Origin: Herbidospora galbida
GTDB taxonomy: Bacteria > Actinomycetota > Actinomycetes > Streptosporangiales > Streptosporangiaceae
Direction of reading: 5' to 3'
NCBI RefSeq assembly: GCF_005233835.1
Contig: NZ_SZQA01000024.1
Location: 62,001-126,000, forward strand
DNA: 64,000 nucleotides
The stretch's first letter is position 1; each line of letters opens with the position of its first letter. The notes under the pieces are model-generated. The model was given only the letters and a program-made list of their open reading frames with translations, ran no database searches and had not been told where the DNA came from. Positions 21,670-31,000 of this stretch are shown one piece after another. The position numbers and the translations under genes were made by a program.

Positions 21670-22781
21670 CGGGGGAGCTCCGCCCGTACGAGAAACCCGC
21701 CGGACGCCCGGGGCCCGGCCTCCAGCGAGCCGCCGACGGCCACGGCCCGTTCGCGCATGCCGATCAGGCCCATGCCCGGTTCGGTGTCGCCCGGGGTGCC
21801 GTCGTCGGCGATCGTCAGCACGACGCGGCTGGTTTCATGTGAAACCGTGAGAGTGATCGTGGCGGGCCCCGCGTGCCGCAGCACGTTGGTGAAGGCCTCC
21901 TGCGCGATCCGGTACGCCGCCCGGTCGGCTTCCGGCCGTAGGTCCACCGGCTCTCCCGTCACCGTCGACTCCACCGACAGGCCGACCGCCTCGGCCCGCT
22001 CGACCAGCCGGGGCAGCTGGGCCAGCCCGGACGACGGGCTCCCGGGCTGCCGCAGCACCCCCAGGGTCGACCGCAGTTCCCGCATCGCGTCGTGGCCCGA
22101 CTCCTTGATCGCCAGCAGGCTGGCGCGCGTCTGCGCGGGATCGCGGTCGAGCATCTCCAGCGCCACCGAGGTCTGCACGCTGATCACTGAGATCGTGTGC
22201 GTCAGCGCGTCGTGGAGTTCCTGGGCGATCCACAGGCGTTCCTCGCCGGCCCGGCGCAACGCCGCCTCCTCCTTGGTGCGTTCGGCCTCGGCCGCCCGGT
22301 GCTCCACCTCGTCGAGATAGGCGCGGCGACCGCGGGTGACCTCACCGAGCACGAACACGGCCACCAGCCAGCCGCTCAGCAGGCTCAGCCCGCCCGGCTC
22401 GGGGTCGGTGGCCGACAGCCCGACGACCACGCCGATCCCGGCGGCCAGCGCCACGACCAGCGCGGCGGCCAGCCTGCGGCGGCCGACACTGGCGGCGGTG
22501 TAGACGACGATCAGGGCGGGCGCGGCGGCGAACACCCCCGGATACTGGAAGCCGTAGTAGACGACCGCGCACGCCACGGCCGTCCATCCGGCCGCCAGGG
22601 GAGCGGTCCGCCGCCAGACCAGCGCCGCCGACGAGACCAGGATCAGCGTCAGGCCGAGCGGGTCGATCGGCCGCTCGACCAGCCCCGAGCTGGACAGCCG
22701 GCCGTAGGTCCCGGCCACGCCCAGCGTCAGCACGAGCAGGGCGAGGACGGTGTCGTTCTTCCAGGGCACCACGTCTGTCAC
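21666..22781 (-). CDS. NarL-family sensor histidine kinase
   Basis: The 371-residue kinase starts at GTG 22781. Residues 10 to about 145 contain five or six membrane segments with almost no extracytoplasmic loops, suggesting it senses a membrane signal. A HisKA_3 dimerisation domain follows with the phospho-acceptor H190 in QELHDALTHTISVISVQTS, then a HATPase domain (AYRIAQEAFTNVLRHAG; IADDGTPGD; GMGLIGMRERA). It is partnered with the response regulator at 21013. A parS-like palindrome lies inside the coding sequence at 21832-21845. Confidence 0.92.
   Translation of the reverse strand: MTDVVPWKNDTVLALLVLTLGVAGTYGRLSSSGLVERPIDPLGLTLILVSSAALVWRRTAPLAAGWTAVACAVVYYGFQYPGVFAAAPALIVVYTAASVGRRRLAAALVVALAAGIGVVVGLSATDPEPGGLSLLSGWLVAVFVLGEVTRGRRAYLDEVEHRAAEAERTKEEAALRRAGEERLWIAQELHDALTHTISVISVQTSVALEMLDRDPAQTRASLLAIKESGHDAMRELRSTLGVLRQPGSPSSGLAQLPRLVERAEAVGLSVESTVTGEPVDLRPEADRAAYRIAQEAFTNVLRHAGPATITLTVSHETSRVVLTIADDGTPGDTEPGMGLIGMRERAVAVGGSLEAGPRASGGFLVRAELPR
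21832..21845. other. parS-like ParB-binding site (one mismatch)
   Basis: GTTTCATGTGAAAC differs from the actinobacterial parS consensus GTTTCACGTGAAAC by a single base in the centre. It lies within the histidine-kinase gene about 21 kb from oriC, inside the range where parS sites cluster. ParB binding is not proven. Confidence 0.6.
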
Positions 22782-22884
22782 GGTAGGTCAGAACCGGGAG
22801 GCGGGCGTACATCCCGGGATGTACTTCGCATGCCCATCCACGGTCTGACGAGACGCGCTCGGGGAGCGGCCAGCATCGGCGTCC

Positions 22885-23235
22885 ATGAGATGGACACTGA
22901 GGATCACCTCGGCGCTGCACCTGGCGGGGGTGCTCGGCCAGGCGCTGCTGGCCGGGCTGTTCGTGACCGGCGACGCCGACCTGCTGAGCTCGCACGAGGG
23001 CAACGCCGGAGTCACCCACTCGCTGCTGTACGTGCAGCTCGTGGTGGCTTTCCTCTTCTGGCGGCGGCGCCGGGTGGCGTGGCCGCTGTGGGCGACGGCC
23101 GGGCTGGTGGCGGCCGAGACGCTGCAGATCTGGGCGGGCATCGAGCGCAACCTGGGCGTGCACTTCCCGCTCGGGATGGCGATCTTCGGCGGATCGGCGG
23201 TCGTGACGCTGGCCCTGTGGAAGGTGACCCGATGA
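22885..23235 (+). CDS. Small four-helix membrane protein upstream of multicopper oxidase
   Basis: The 116-residue protein has four hydrophobic segments (about residues 6-27, 42-58, 66-84 and 95-113) joined by short loops, including an RRRR-type basic loop near residue 60. I do not recognise the family. Its stop overlaps the ATG of the multicopper oxidase gene (ATGA), so the two are translationally coupled; it could help anchor the oxidase or handle its electrons or metal, which is inference from context only. The start ATG 22885 lacks a strong ribosome site. Confidence 0.7.
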   Translation: MRWTLRITSALHLAGVLGQALLAGLFVTGDADLLSSHEGNAGVTHSLLYVQLVVAFLFWRRRRVAWPLWATAGLVAAETLQIWAGIERNLGVHFPLGMAIFGGSAVVTLALWKVTR

Positions 23236-24650
23236 TCTCCCGGCGCGGATTCCTCGGCCTGCTGCTGGCGGCCGGCTGCGGTGCGGAGGTCTCCGGCGAA
23301 CGGCTGACGAGCAGGCTCCCACTGCCCCCGAAGTTCACCCGGCCGCTGGTGCTGCCGAAGACGGCGCGGCCCACGAGCCCCGGCCGGTACGTCGTCACCC
23401 AGCGCCCCGCCCGCATGGAGATCATCCCCGGGACCACCACGGAGATCTGGGGCTACGACGGCGCCTTCCCCGGCCCGACCTTCGACCTCAGGCGGGGTGA
23501 GCAGGCCGTGGTGACGATCAACAACGACCTGACCGTGCCCACCTCCACGCACCTGCACGGCGGCGTCACCCCGGCCGACTCCGACGGCCATCCCCTGGAC
23601 CTGGTCGTGGGCACCACCCGGCCGCACCACGGCGGATCGACGCTGCACCACCGGACCAGGGACTACGTGTACCCGCTCGACCAGCAGGCCGCCACGCTCT
23701 GGTACCACGATCACCGGATGGACTTCACCGGCCCGCAGGTCTACCGGGGGCTGGCGGGGTTCTTCCTGATCAGGGACGACGAGGAGGACGCCCTGCCGCT
23801 GCCGAGGGGCGACCGGGAACTGCCGCTGATGATCTGCGACCGGTCGTTCGAGGCCGACGGCTCGTTCCGCTATCCGGCGCTCGACCCCACGCTGCTGTTC
23901 CGCCACGGGGTGCGGCGGGAGTTCATGGAGGGCGTCGAGGGGGATGTCGTGCTGGTCAACGGGGTGCCGTGGCCGTACGTGGAGGTGGCGGCGGTCAGCT
24001 GTCGGCTGCGGCTGCTGAACGCCTCCAACGCCCGGCGCTATCGGCTGGCCCTGCGGCCCGGCGGTTCGTTCACCCAGATCGGCAGCGACCAAGGGCTGCT
24101 GGAACGGCCGCTGACCCGGGAGACGATCACCATCGCTCCGGGTGAGCGCTATGACGTGATCGTCGACTTCGCCCGCTATCCCGTCGGTTCGCACGTCACG
24201 CTGACCGACCTGCTCGGCGGCGACGTGATGCGGTTCGTCGTGACGCGCAGGGCCCGCGACGACAGCCGCGTGCCGTCGAAGCTCGCGCGTCCACAGCCTG
24301 TGGACAACCCCGTCGCCCGCCGGACGTTCGACTTCCGCGTCAAGGAGTCGACCTGGACGATCAACGGCAGCCCCTACCTGCCCGGACGGTCCATCGCCGC
24401 GCCACGGCTGGGCACGACCGAGATCTGGCGGTTCGCGAGCGACTTCCACCATCCCGTCCATGTGCACCTGGGCCGCTTCAAGGTGCTCGGCCGCGAGGAG
24501 CAGGGCTGGAAGGACACGGTCGACGTGCGGCCCTACGAGACCGTCGAGGTGGCCGTCCGGTTCGACGGTTACCGTGGGCGATACATGCTGCACTGTCACA
24601 ACCTGGAACACGAGGACATGGCCATGATGGCGGACTTTGACGTTGTCTAG
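23232..24650 (+). CDS. Multicopper oxidase, twin-arginine exported, probable lipoprotein
   Basis: The 472-residue enzyme belongs to the CueO/CotA/bilirubin-oxidase group and couples one-electron substrate oxidation to reduction of oxygen to water. All four copper motifs are present: THLHGG, WYHDH, HPVHVHLG and HCHNLEHEDMAM (type 1 copper with Met). The N-terminus SRRGFLGLLLAAGC has a twin-arginine signal and an LAAGC lipobox, so it is likely exported folded and lipid-anchored. It overlaps the small membrane-protein gene by 4 bp. Possible roles are copper tolerance or phenolic or metal oxidation. A palindromic DnaA-box pair lies inside the gene at 24290-24307. Confidence 0.9.
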   Translation: MISRRGFLGLLLAAGCGAEVSGERLTSRLPLPPKFTRPLVLPKTARPTSPGRYVVTQRPARMEIIPGTTTEIWGYDGAFPGPTFDLRRGEQAVVTINNDLTVPTSTHLHGGVTPADSDGHPLDLVVGTTRPHHGGSTLHHRTRDYVYPLDQQAATLWYHDHRMDFTGPQVYRGLAGFFLIRDDEEDALPLPRGDRELPLMICDRSFEADGSFRYPALDPTLLFRHGVRREFMEGVEGDVVLVNGVPWPYVEVAAVSCRLRLLNASNARRYRLALRPGGSFTQIGSDQGLLERPLTRETITIAPGERYDVIVDFARYPVGSHVTLTDLLGGDVMRFVVTRRARDDSRVPSKLARPQPVDNPVARRTFDFRVKESTWTINGSPYLPGRSIAAPRLGTTEIWRFASDFHHPVHVHLGRFKVLGREEQGWKDTVDVRPYETVEVAVRFDGYRGRYMLHCHNLEHEDMAMMADFDVV

Positions 24651-24686
24651 GTTGATCACGGACAGTCACAGCGAGCACATTGAGTC

Positions 24687-25169
24687 GTGATCAAACACCT
24701 CGTCATCGCGACCCTCGCCGCCCTCGCCCCGGCCCTCCCGGCTTCGGCCGACCCCATTCCCGGCCACGCGCTCAGCTTCCACAACGAGGCCCGCGCCTTC
24801 CACGGCACCGGCCCGGTCGAATGGGACGCCGCCCTCCGCGAGGACGCCAGGTGGCATGCCCGGACCTGCTCGTTCGCGCCCTCCGACCACGACGGCCGCT
24901 ACGGCGAGAACCTCTACGTCACCACCCGCCAGGCCGACGACGCGACCGTCCTGCGCGACGCCGTCGTGTCGTGGGCGTCCGAGGCCGCCAAGTTCGACGT
25001 GCGGAACCACCGCTACGCCCAGGACATCGGCCACTACATCCAGGCCATCGGGGCGAAGACCGGACGGCTGGGGATCGCCATCGCCGACTGCCCGGCGGGC
25101 ACGATCTTCGGCGCGCCGACCAAGTTCGTGGTGGCCCGCTACCAGGGTGCGGTCAACTCCGCCTCCTGA
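24687..25169 (+). CDS. Secreted CAP-domain (SCP/PR1) protein, divergent copy
   Basis: The 160-residue protein starts at GTG 24687 with a signal peptide ending near residue 21 (LPASA). The CAP domain follows: HNEARAFHG, ARWHARTCSF, YGENLYVTT and a C-terminal KFVVARYQG strand. It is a tandem paralogue of the gene at 25210 (shared MIK start, GENLY, DDAT-RDAV, ATKF/KYVVARY). The usual motif GHFTQVVWKSS is replaced by GHYIQAIGAKTG, so part of the conserved CAP cavity has diverged. CAP proteins bind sterols, lipids or metals; the role here is unknown. Confidence 0.85.
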   Translation: MIKHLVIATLAALAPALPASADPIPGHALSFHNEARAFHGTGPVEWDAALREDARWHARTCSFAPSDHDGRYGENLYVTTRQADDATVLRDAVVSWASEAAKFDVRNHRYAQDIGHYIQAIGAKTGRLGIAIADCPAGTIFGAPTKFVVARYQGAVNSAS

Positions 25170-25209
25170 TGATTGATCGCCGGATGCGCCGCGACTACGA
25201 CTTGATCCC

Positions 25210-25719
25210 ATGATCAAATACTTCGTGGTCGCGGCGGCCCTGGCCGCCATCCCGGCCCCGGCCTTCGCGGAGACCGTCAAGGACGCCGCCCTGGCCAGCC
25301 ACAACACGGCCCGCGCGCAGTACGGCGCCCGCCCGCTGGTCTGGAACGCGAGCATCCTGCCCGCCACCCAGACCTGGGCGAACGCCTGCCGGTTCCAGCA
25401 CTCGAACCCGGCCGGCCAGTACGGCGAGAACCTCTACGCCTCCACCAAGGTCGCCGACGACGCGACGATCGTCCGGGACGCGGTGAAGGCCTGGATGGAC
25501 GAGGCCAGGTACTACGACTACAACAAGCCCGGCTTCTCGGCGGCGACCGGTCACTTCACGCAGGTGGTCTGGAAGTCGTCGACGGGCCTGGCCGTGGCGG
25601 TCGGGTCGTGCCCGGCCAACACGATCTTCCCGAGGGCGTCGAAGTACGTCGTCGCCCGCTACACCCCGCCGGGCAACTGGGGCGGCCAGTACGCCCAGAA
25701 CGTCGGCCGTCCGGTCTAG
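25210..25719 (+). CDS. Secreted CAP-domain (SCP/PR1) protein
   Basis: The 169-residue protein has a signal peptide to about residue 20 (APAFA) and a complete CAP domain: HNTARAQYG, TWANACRFQHS, YGENLYAST, GHFTQVVWKSS and the final KYVVARYTPPGNWGGQYAQNV. The two conserved His and the Glu/His pair of the CAP cavity are present. It lies 40 bp after its divergent paralogue and is probably the functional member. Its stop overlaps that of the converging FUSC gene by 4 bp. Confidence 0.9.
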   Translation: MIKYFVVAAALAAIPAPAFAETVKDAALASHNTARAQYGARPLVWNASILPATQTWANACRFQHSNPAGQYGENLYASTKVADDATIVRDAVKAWMDEARYYDYNKPGFSAATGHFTQVVWKSSTGLAVAVGSCPANTIFPRASKYVVARYTPPGNWGGQYAQNVGRPV

Positions 25720-27950
25720 CGGATCTTCTCCACCACCTCGGCGACCCCGTCGGCCAGCCGGCGGGCGGCGTCGACGTGGTGGGCGGTCCACACGATTCTG
25801 ACCCCGGTCGCCGTCGCCCTGCCGTCGTCGTCGCTGAGGTCGCGGCTCACGGCGGCGATCAGGCGGGCCTCGGCGGCCTGGTCGTAGGGCAGGCGTCCGG
25901 GGGCCGGCGCCTCGCGGCCGAGGGCCTGGCCGGCCCGTTCGAACCAGGTGGCCACCGGGTCGGCGGCCGTGACGATCTCCGTCTGGGCCGCGCTGCGGTC
26001 GCGGTCGACGACGCCGTCGTCGCGGCTCCACAGGTCGACGATGGCCTCCGCGCTGTACTGGAGCACGGTCACGCTCGCGACCAGCGATGACGCGTCCGAC
26101 AGGTGCAGCCGCTTGGTGCCGCGTTCGGCCAGGTAGCCGCGGAACGCGTCGTCGAGCCGCTGCATCGCCGCCAGCGCCTGCGATCGCGCTTCGTTCGGAA
26201 AGGGCGAGGCCGCCGACACGTCGCAGCGGGTGACCCCGAACTCGACGGCGTCGCGGAAGTAGCGCGCGTTGTCGGCGAAGGCCTCGTCCAGAGACCGGCC
26301 CAGGGCCGCCCGCGCGCCGCGCGGCCAGAACAGCGCCCCGGCGAGCAGGCTGACCGAACAGCCGACCGCGATGTCCTCCAGGCGGATCAGGCCGGTCCGC
26401 CAGCCGGTGGGCGCGGCGATCTCGAACAGGATCAGCAGGAGCACGGTGAACCCCGCCTGACCGGACATGAAGGAGAGCACGGTCGGCGCGAGCCCGGCGA
26501 TCAGGATCGTGATCGGCAGCAGGATCCACAGGAAGATCGTGTGCCCGTGCACGGCCCACAGGACGAAGGCCCCGATGGCGAACCCGATGGCCGTCCCGGC
26601 CAGCGCGTGCAGGGCGCTCTGCCCGGTCGTCACCGCGTTCGAGCGCAGCACGACCAGCGTGCCGAGCACCACCCAGAACGAGTGCTCCACCCCGATCACG
26701 GTCGCGACCAGCACCGAGAGGCTGAGCGCGACGGCGCCCCTGATGCTGTTGCGCAGCCACACCGAGTGGCGTTCGGCGTGCGCGGAGACCCGGGCGCGGG
26801 CCGACGACAGTCGGGTCGAGAACCCGGCGGGCTGCCGGCCGAGGAACCGGTCGCGCCACGACCGGGCCTCGGCGGCCGTCGCGATCTCCACGTTCGCCGC
26901 GATGGCGGAGATCGCGAAGCTGATCTCCTGGGCCCGGAACGAGGGTTCGAGCGAGGCCACGAACGCGGCCGCGTCGCCGGTCACCTGCGCGCCGGTGACC
27001 TCGCGCTCCATCGCCTGCCGGGCCTCCAGCAGGCGCCGGGTCTCGCTGTCGAGCCGCTCGGCGCGGCCGGTCGAGTCGAGCAGTTCGGCGGCCCGTTCGA
27101 GCACCTCGGCGGCGGCCGTCTCGACCGCGCAGACCGCCGGGTCGATCGGACCGGGCCCGCTCTCGAAGGGCTCCCGCCGCAGCACCGAGTGCAGCCAGAC
27201 CACCTGACCGGCCAGGCGCACCTCGGCCCGGCCCGTCGTGGTCAGCCCGGCCGGGCGGTAGGGCGTGTCCCAGAAGGTGGACTTCATCTCCTGTACGGCC
27301 TCGTCGCCCTCCTCGGCGAGGGCGCGCAGCGGCGGGTTGCGGCTCAGCGGGAGCCCGCCGGAGACGCACTCCACCTCCAGCTTGATCCGTTCGGCCAGCA
27401 GCGTGAGGGCGCGGGCGATCTTCGGCCGCAGCGGGTCGCGGGTGGGCGCGGGCCACAGCAGCACGATCGCCGCCATCGACGCCGCTCCGACCAGCCACCA
27501 GCCGTAGAGGCGGTCGTCCAGAGAGGACAGCGGGGCCGGGATCGTCACCGGCAGCACGAAGGAGACCAGCAGCGCCGTCGACGCCCCGGCCAGCACCGAG
27601 CTGACCACCCCGGAGAACAGGATCAGGAACGTCACCGCCACCGTCGTCAGCACGGCCGTCACCACCGCGTGGGAGGCGAGGGTGCCGACGGCGATCAGCA
27701 CGGTGCCGGCCAGCACCAGCCAGAACTGCGCGGTCAGCCGGTCGCGGGTGGAACCGCTGAAGTCGACCATCAGCAGCAGGGCGAACGAGCCGAACGAGGC
27801 GTACATCGACATCACCGGGTTGCCGACGACGAGGTCGGAGAACGCGAACGCGGCCGGCATGATCACCGCCGCGCGGGCGCCCTTGCGGACCGTGTTCAGC
27901 TCCGGGTCCCGCTCTCTGATCCACCGCAGGATGCTGGTCATATGGCGCAT
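25716..27950 (-). CDS. FUSC-family membrane protein
   Basis: The 744-residue protein has the architecture of FUSC/aromatic-acid-exporter-like proteins: about six membrane segments (residues 25-175), a long cytoplasmic helical region (about 180-370), a second membrane block (about 385-520, including VWLRNSIRGAVALSLSVLVA and the DUF2955/FUSC-type FWVVLGTLVVLRSNAVTTGQSA) and a helical C-terminus. Related proteins export aromatic carboxylates or other small organic compounds. The start is taken at ATG 27950; an in-frame ATG three codons later is possible. It stands alone and diverges from the large regulator at 28034. Confidence 0.87.
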   Translation of the reverse strand: MRHMTSILRWIRERDPELNTVRKGARAAVIMPAAFAFSDLVVGNPVMSMYASFGSFALLLMVDFSGSTRDRLTAQFWLVLAGTVLIAVGTLASHAVVTAVLTTVAVTFLILFSGVVSSVLAGASTALLVSFVLPVTIPAPLSSLDDRLYGWWLVGAASMAAIVLLWPAPTRDPLRPKIARALTLLAERIKLEVECVSGGLPLSRNPPLRALAEEGDEAVQEMKSTFWDTPYRPAGLTTTGRAEVRLAGQVVWLHSVLRREPFESGPGPIDPAVCAVETAAAEVLERAAELLDSTGRAERLDSETRRLLEARQAMEREVTGAQVTGDAAAFVASLEPSFRAQEISFAISAIAANVEIATAAEARSWRDRFLGRQPAGFSTRLSSARARVSAHAERHSVWLRNSIRGAVALSLSVLVATVIGVEHSFWVVLGTLVVLRSNAVTTGQSALHALAGTAIGFAIGAFVLWAVHGHTIFLWILLPITILIAGLAPTVLSFMSGQAGFTVLLLILFEIAAPTGWRTGLIRLEDIAVGCSVSLLAGALFWPRGARAALGRSLDEAFADNARYFRDAVEFGVTRCDVSAASPFPNEARSQALAAMQRLDDAFRGYLAERGTKRLHLSDASSLVASVTVLQYSAEAIVDLWSRDDGVVDRDRSAAQTEIVTAADPVATWFERAGQALGREAPAPGRLPYDQAAEARLIAAVSRDLSDDDGRATATGVRIVWTAHHVDAARRLADGVAEVVEKIR

Positions 27951-28033
27951 TCTGCGACGTCAGAGGCGGTTCGCCGGGGATCTTTACGTTGCGATTGACA
28001 GATCATCATCGGCCCGACAAGGATGCATGTCGC

Positions 28034-31000
28034 GTGGAATTCAGGGTGCTCGGGCCGCTTTCGGTGACTCGTGACGGTGCGACCACGCCCGTCACCGGTG
28101 CGCCGAAATATCTGCTGCTGCTGGCCGCGCTGCTGTCGAAGGCGGGCCGTCCGGTCACGGTCGACTGGCTCATCGCGGCCGTCTGGGGCGACCGTCCCCC
28201 GGCCTCGGCCCGGCGCAACGTCCAGCTCTACGTCCATCAGCTGCGCCGCGCGTTCGGCGCCGACCTCGTGGCCGGGCGGCCCGGCGGCGGCTACATGATC
28301 CTCCCGGCCGACCTCGACGCGGCCAGGTTCGACGGGCTGGCCGGGCAGGGCGCCGAGGCGCTGCGGGCGGGCGAGCTGGAACGCGCCCGCGACCTGCTGA
28401 AAGAGGCGCTCGGGCGGTGGCGGGGGCCCGCGTACGCCGAGTTCCTCGACGCGCCGCCGGTCGCCGAGGAGGCCCGGCGGCTGGAGGAGGCCCGCCTGGC
28501 GGCGGCCGAGCAGCTGGCCGAGGCGGAGCTCGGGCTGGGCCGACCCGCCGAGGTCGTCGCCGAGCTGACCGCGCTGACCAGGGAACACCCGTTCCGGGAG
28601 AGCCTGCGCGGGCAGCTCATGCTGGCCCTCTACCGGTCGGGGCGGCAGGCCGAGGCGCTGGAGGTGTTCCGGGAGACCCGCGAGCAGCTCGACGGCCAGC
28701 TCGGCATCGAGCCGGGTCCGGCGTTGCGGCGGCTGCACGAGGCCATGCTCCGGGGCGACGACGACCTGCTGCCCCAGGCGGGGGTCCACCGTCCGGTGTC
28801 GGACGTGTGCCCGTACCGGGGACTGACGGCCTTCCAGCCGGAAGACCGGCAGTGGTTCTTCGGACGGTCGGAGCCGGCCGCCCGCCTGCGCGAGCTCGTC
28901 GAGACCCGGCCGGTGGTGGGCGTCTACGGCGCGTCGGGGAGCGGCAAGTCGTCGCTGCTGCGGGCCGGGCTGCTCGGGAGCTGGCCGGGGGAGGCGCTGA
29001 TCATGACGCCGGGGGCCTTCCCGATGGAGAGCCTGGAGAAGATCGGCGACGAGGAGCTGGTCGTGGTCGACCAGTTCGAGGAGGTCTTCACCCTCTGCGC
29101 CGACGAGGAGGAGCGCCGCGCGTTCGTGGCCGCCCTGCTCGACCTCGACGCGCGCCTGGTGCTGGGGGTGCGGGCCGACTTCCTCGCCCACCTGACCCGG
29201 TTCCCCGGCCTGGCCGACGCGATCGGCACGGCCCAGCTCCTCGTCGGCCCGCTGCCGCCCTCAGGACTGCGCGAGATCGTCACCGGCCCGGCCGAGCTCG
29301 CCGGGCTGTCGGTCGACCCCGACCTCCCGGCCACGCTGGTCGCCGACGCGGCGGGGGAACCCGGCAGCCTGCCCCTCGTCTCGCACGCCCTGATGGAGAC
29401 TTGGCGCAACCGCGAGGGCGCCCGGCTCACGCTGGCCGGATATCAGGCGGCGGGCGGGGTGCGGGGGGCCATCGCGCAGAGCGCCGAACGCGTCTTCGGC
29501 GAGCTCTCCCCCGCCGAACAGGACGCCGCCCGCCGCATCTTCCTGCGGCTGACCGCCCTCGGCGACGGCACCGAGGACACCCGGCGGCCGATCGTCCGGG
29601 AGGAGCTGACCGGGGTGGCCGGGCCCGAGGTGGTCGCCCGGGTGCTCGACCGGCTGGCCGCCGCCCGGCTGGTCGTGCTGTCCGAGGGGAGCGTGGACGT
29701 CGCCCACGAGGCCCTGATCCGCGCCTGGCCCCGATTACACGGCTGGCTCACCGACGACCGCGAGAGCCTGTTCGTCCACCGCCGCCTCACCGACGCCGCC
29801 CAGACCTGGGCCGACCTCGGCCGCGACCCGGGGGCTCTCTACCGAGGCGTACGCCTCCTCGCCGCCCGCGCCTGGGCGGGCGATCACCCGCAGGAGCTCA
29901 ACGACGTCGAGACGGCGTTCCTGACCGCCAGCCACGACCAGGAGCGGCGCGGGACCAGACGGCTGCACCGCCTGCTCGCGGCGCTGGCGGTGCTCTTCCT
30001 GCTCGCGGTGACCGGCGGCGTGGTGGCGCTCGAAGAGGCCGCCGAAGCCGGGTTCCAGCAGCTCACCGCGACCGCCCGCCAGGTCTCGCTGCTGGCCCGG
30101 TCGCTGCTGGCCACCGATCCCGACCTCGCGGGGCTGCTGGCGGTGGCGGCGTACCGGCTGAATCCCGAGGCCGAGACCAGGGGCGGCCTGGAGAGCGTGG
30201 CGGCGGCGGCCCGGCGGCGGATCGAGCTGAACGCCGAAGGCCCGGCGATCTTCGGGGTCGCCTTCAGCCCCGACGGTTCCCGGCTGGCGGCGGCGGGGGA
30301 GGACGGCTCGATCACCCTGTGGAACCCGCGCACCAAGGCGCGGATCGCCCGGTTCGCCGAACCCGGCGGCGGCCACGGCCGGGCGGTCGCGTTCAGCCGC
30401 GACGGACGGTTCCTCGCCTCGATCGTGCGCTCCCCCGCCCTGGGGGCCTCACCGGGCGTCGTCGTGGTGCGCGACCTGACGACCGGCGCGGAGGTCCGCC
30501 GCCTCGAACGCGCCCACCTGACCGACGCGCTCGCCTTCGACGGCGACCGGCTCGCCTTCGCCGACGGAACCGGCGTGGAGCTGGCCGGGGACACGCCTCG
30601 GATCCTCAAGGGCCACCAGACCGAGATCGCCGCCCTGGCGTTCAGCCCCGACGGCAAGGTGCTGGTCAGCGGCGCCGACCACCCGATCGTCTGGGACGTC
30701 GCGTCGGGGGAGCGGGTCGGCAGGCTCGACGTCGAGAACGTCCACCGCCTGGGCTTCGACGCCGAGACCGGCGTCCTCGCGAGCGGCTCCGCCCACTCGG
30801 GGGTGAGCCTCTGGCGGGTCGGCGCCACCGGGATCACTCCCCTGGCGAGCCTGCCGAAACGCTCGCCCTACACCTGGGACATGTCGGCCCCCGCGAAGGG
30901 CCGGATCGCCGTCGCCGACGAAGACGGCCTGATCACCGTCTGGGACCTGACCCGCCACGAGGCCGTCGCCACCTACCAGGACCGCAGCCGCACCGAAGCG

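Noticed and set aside
27989-28033. A longer start (TTG 27989) for the SARP-STAND-WD40 protein
   Set aside because: The 15 extra residues are not domain-like, and GTG 28034 has AAGGA at a good distance and starts directly at the SARP fold (VEFRVLGPL).
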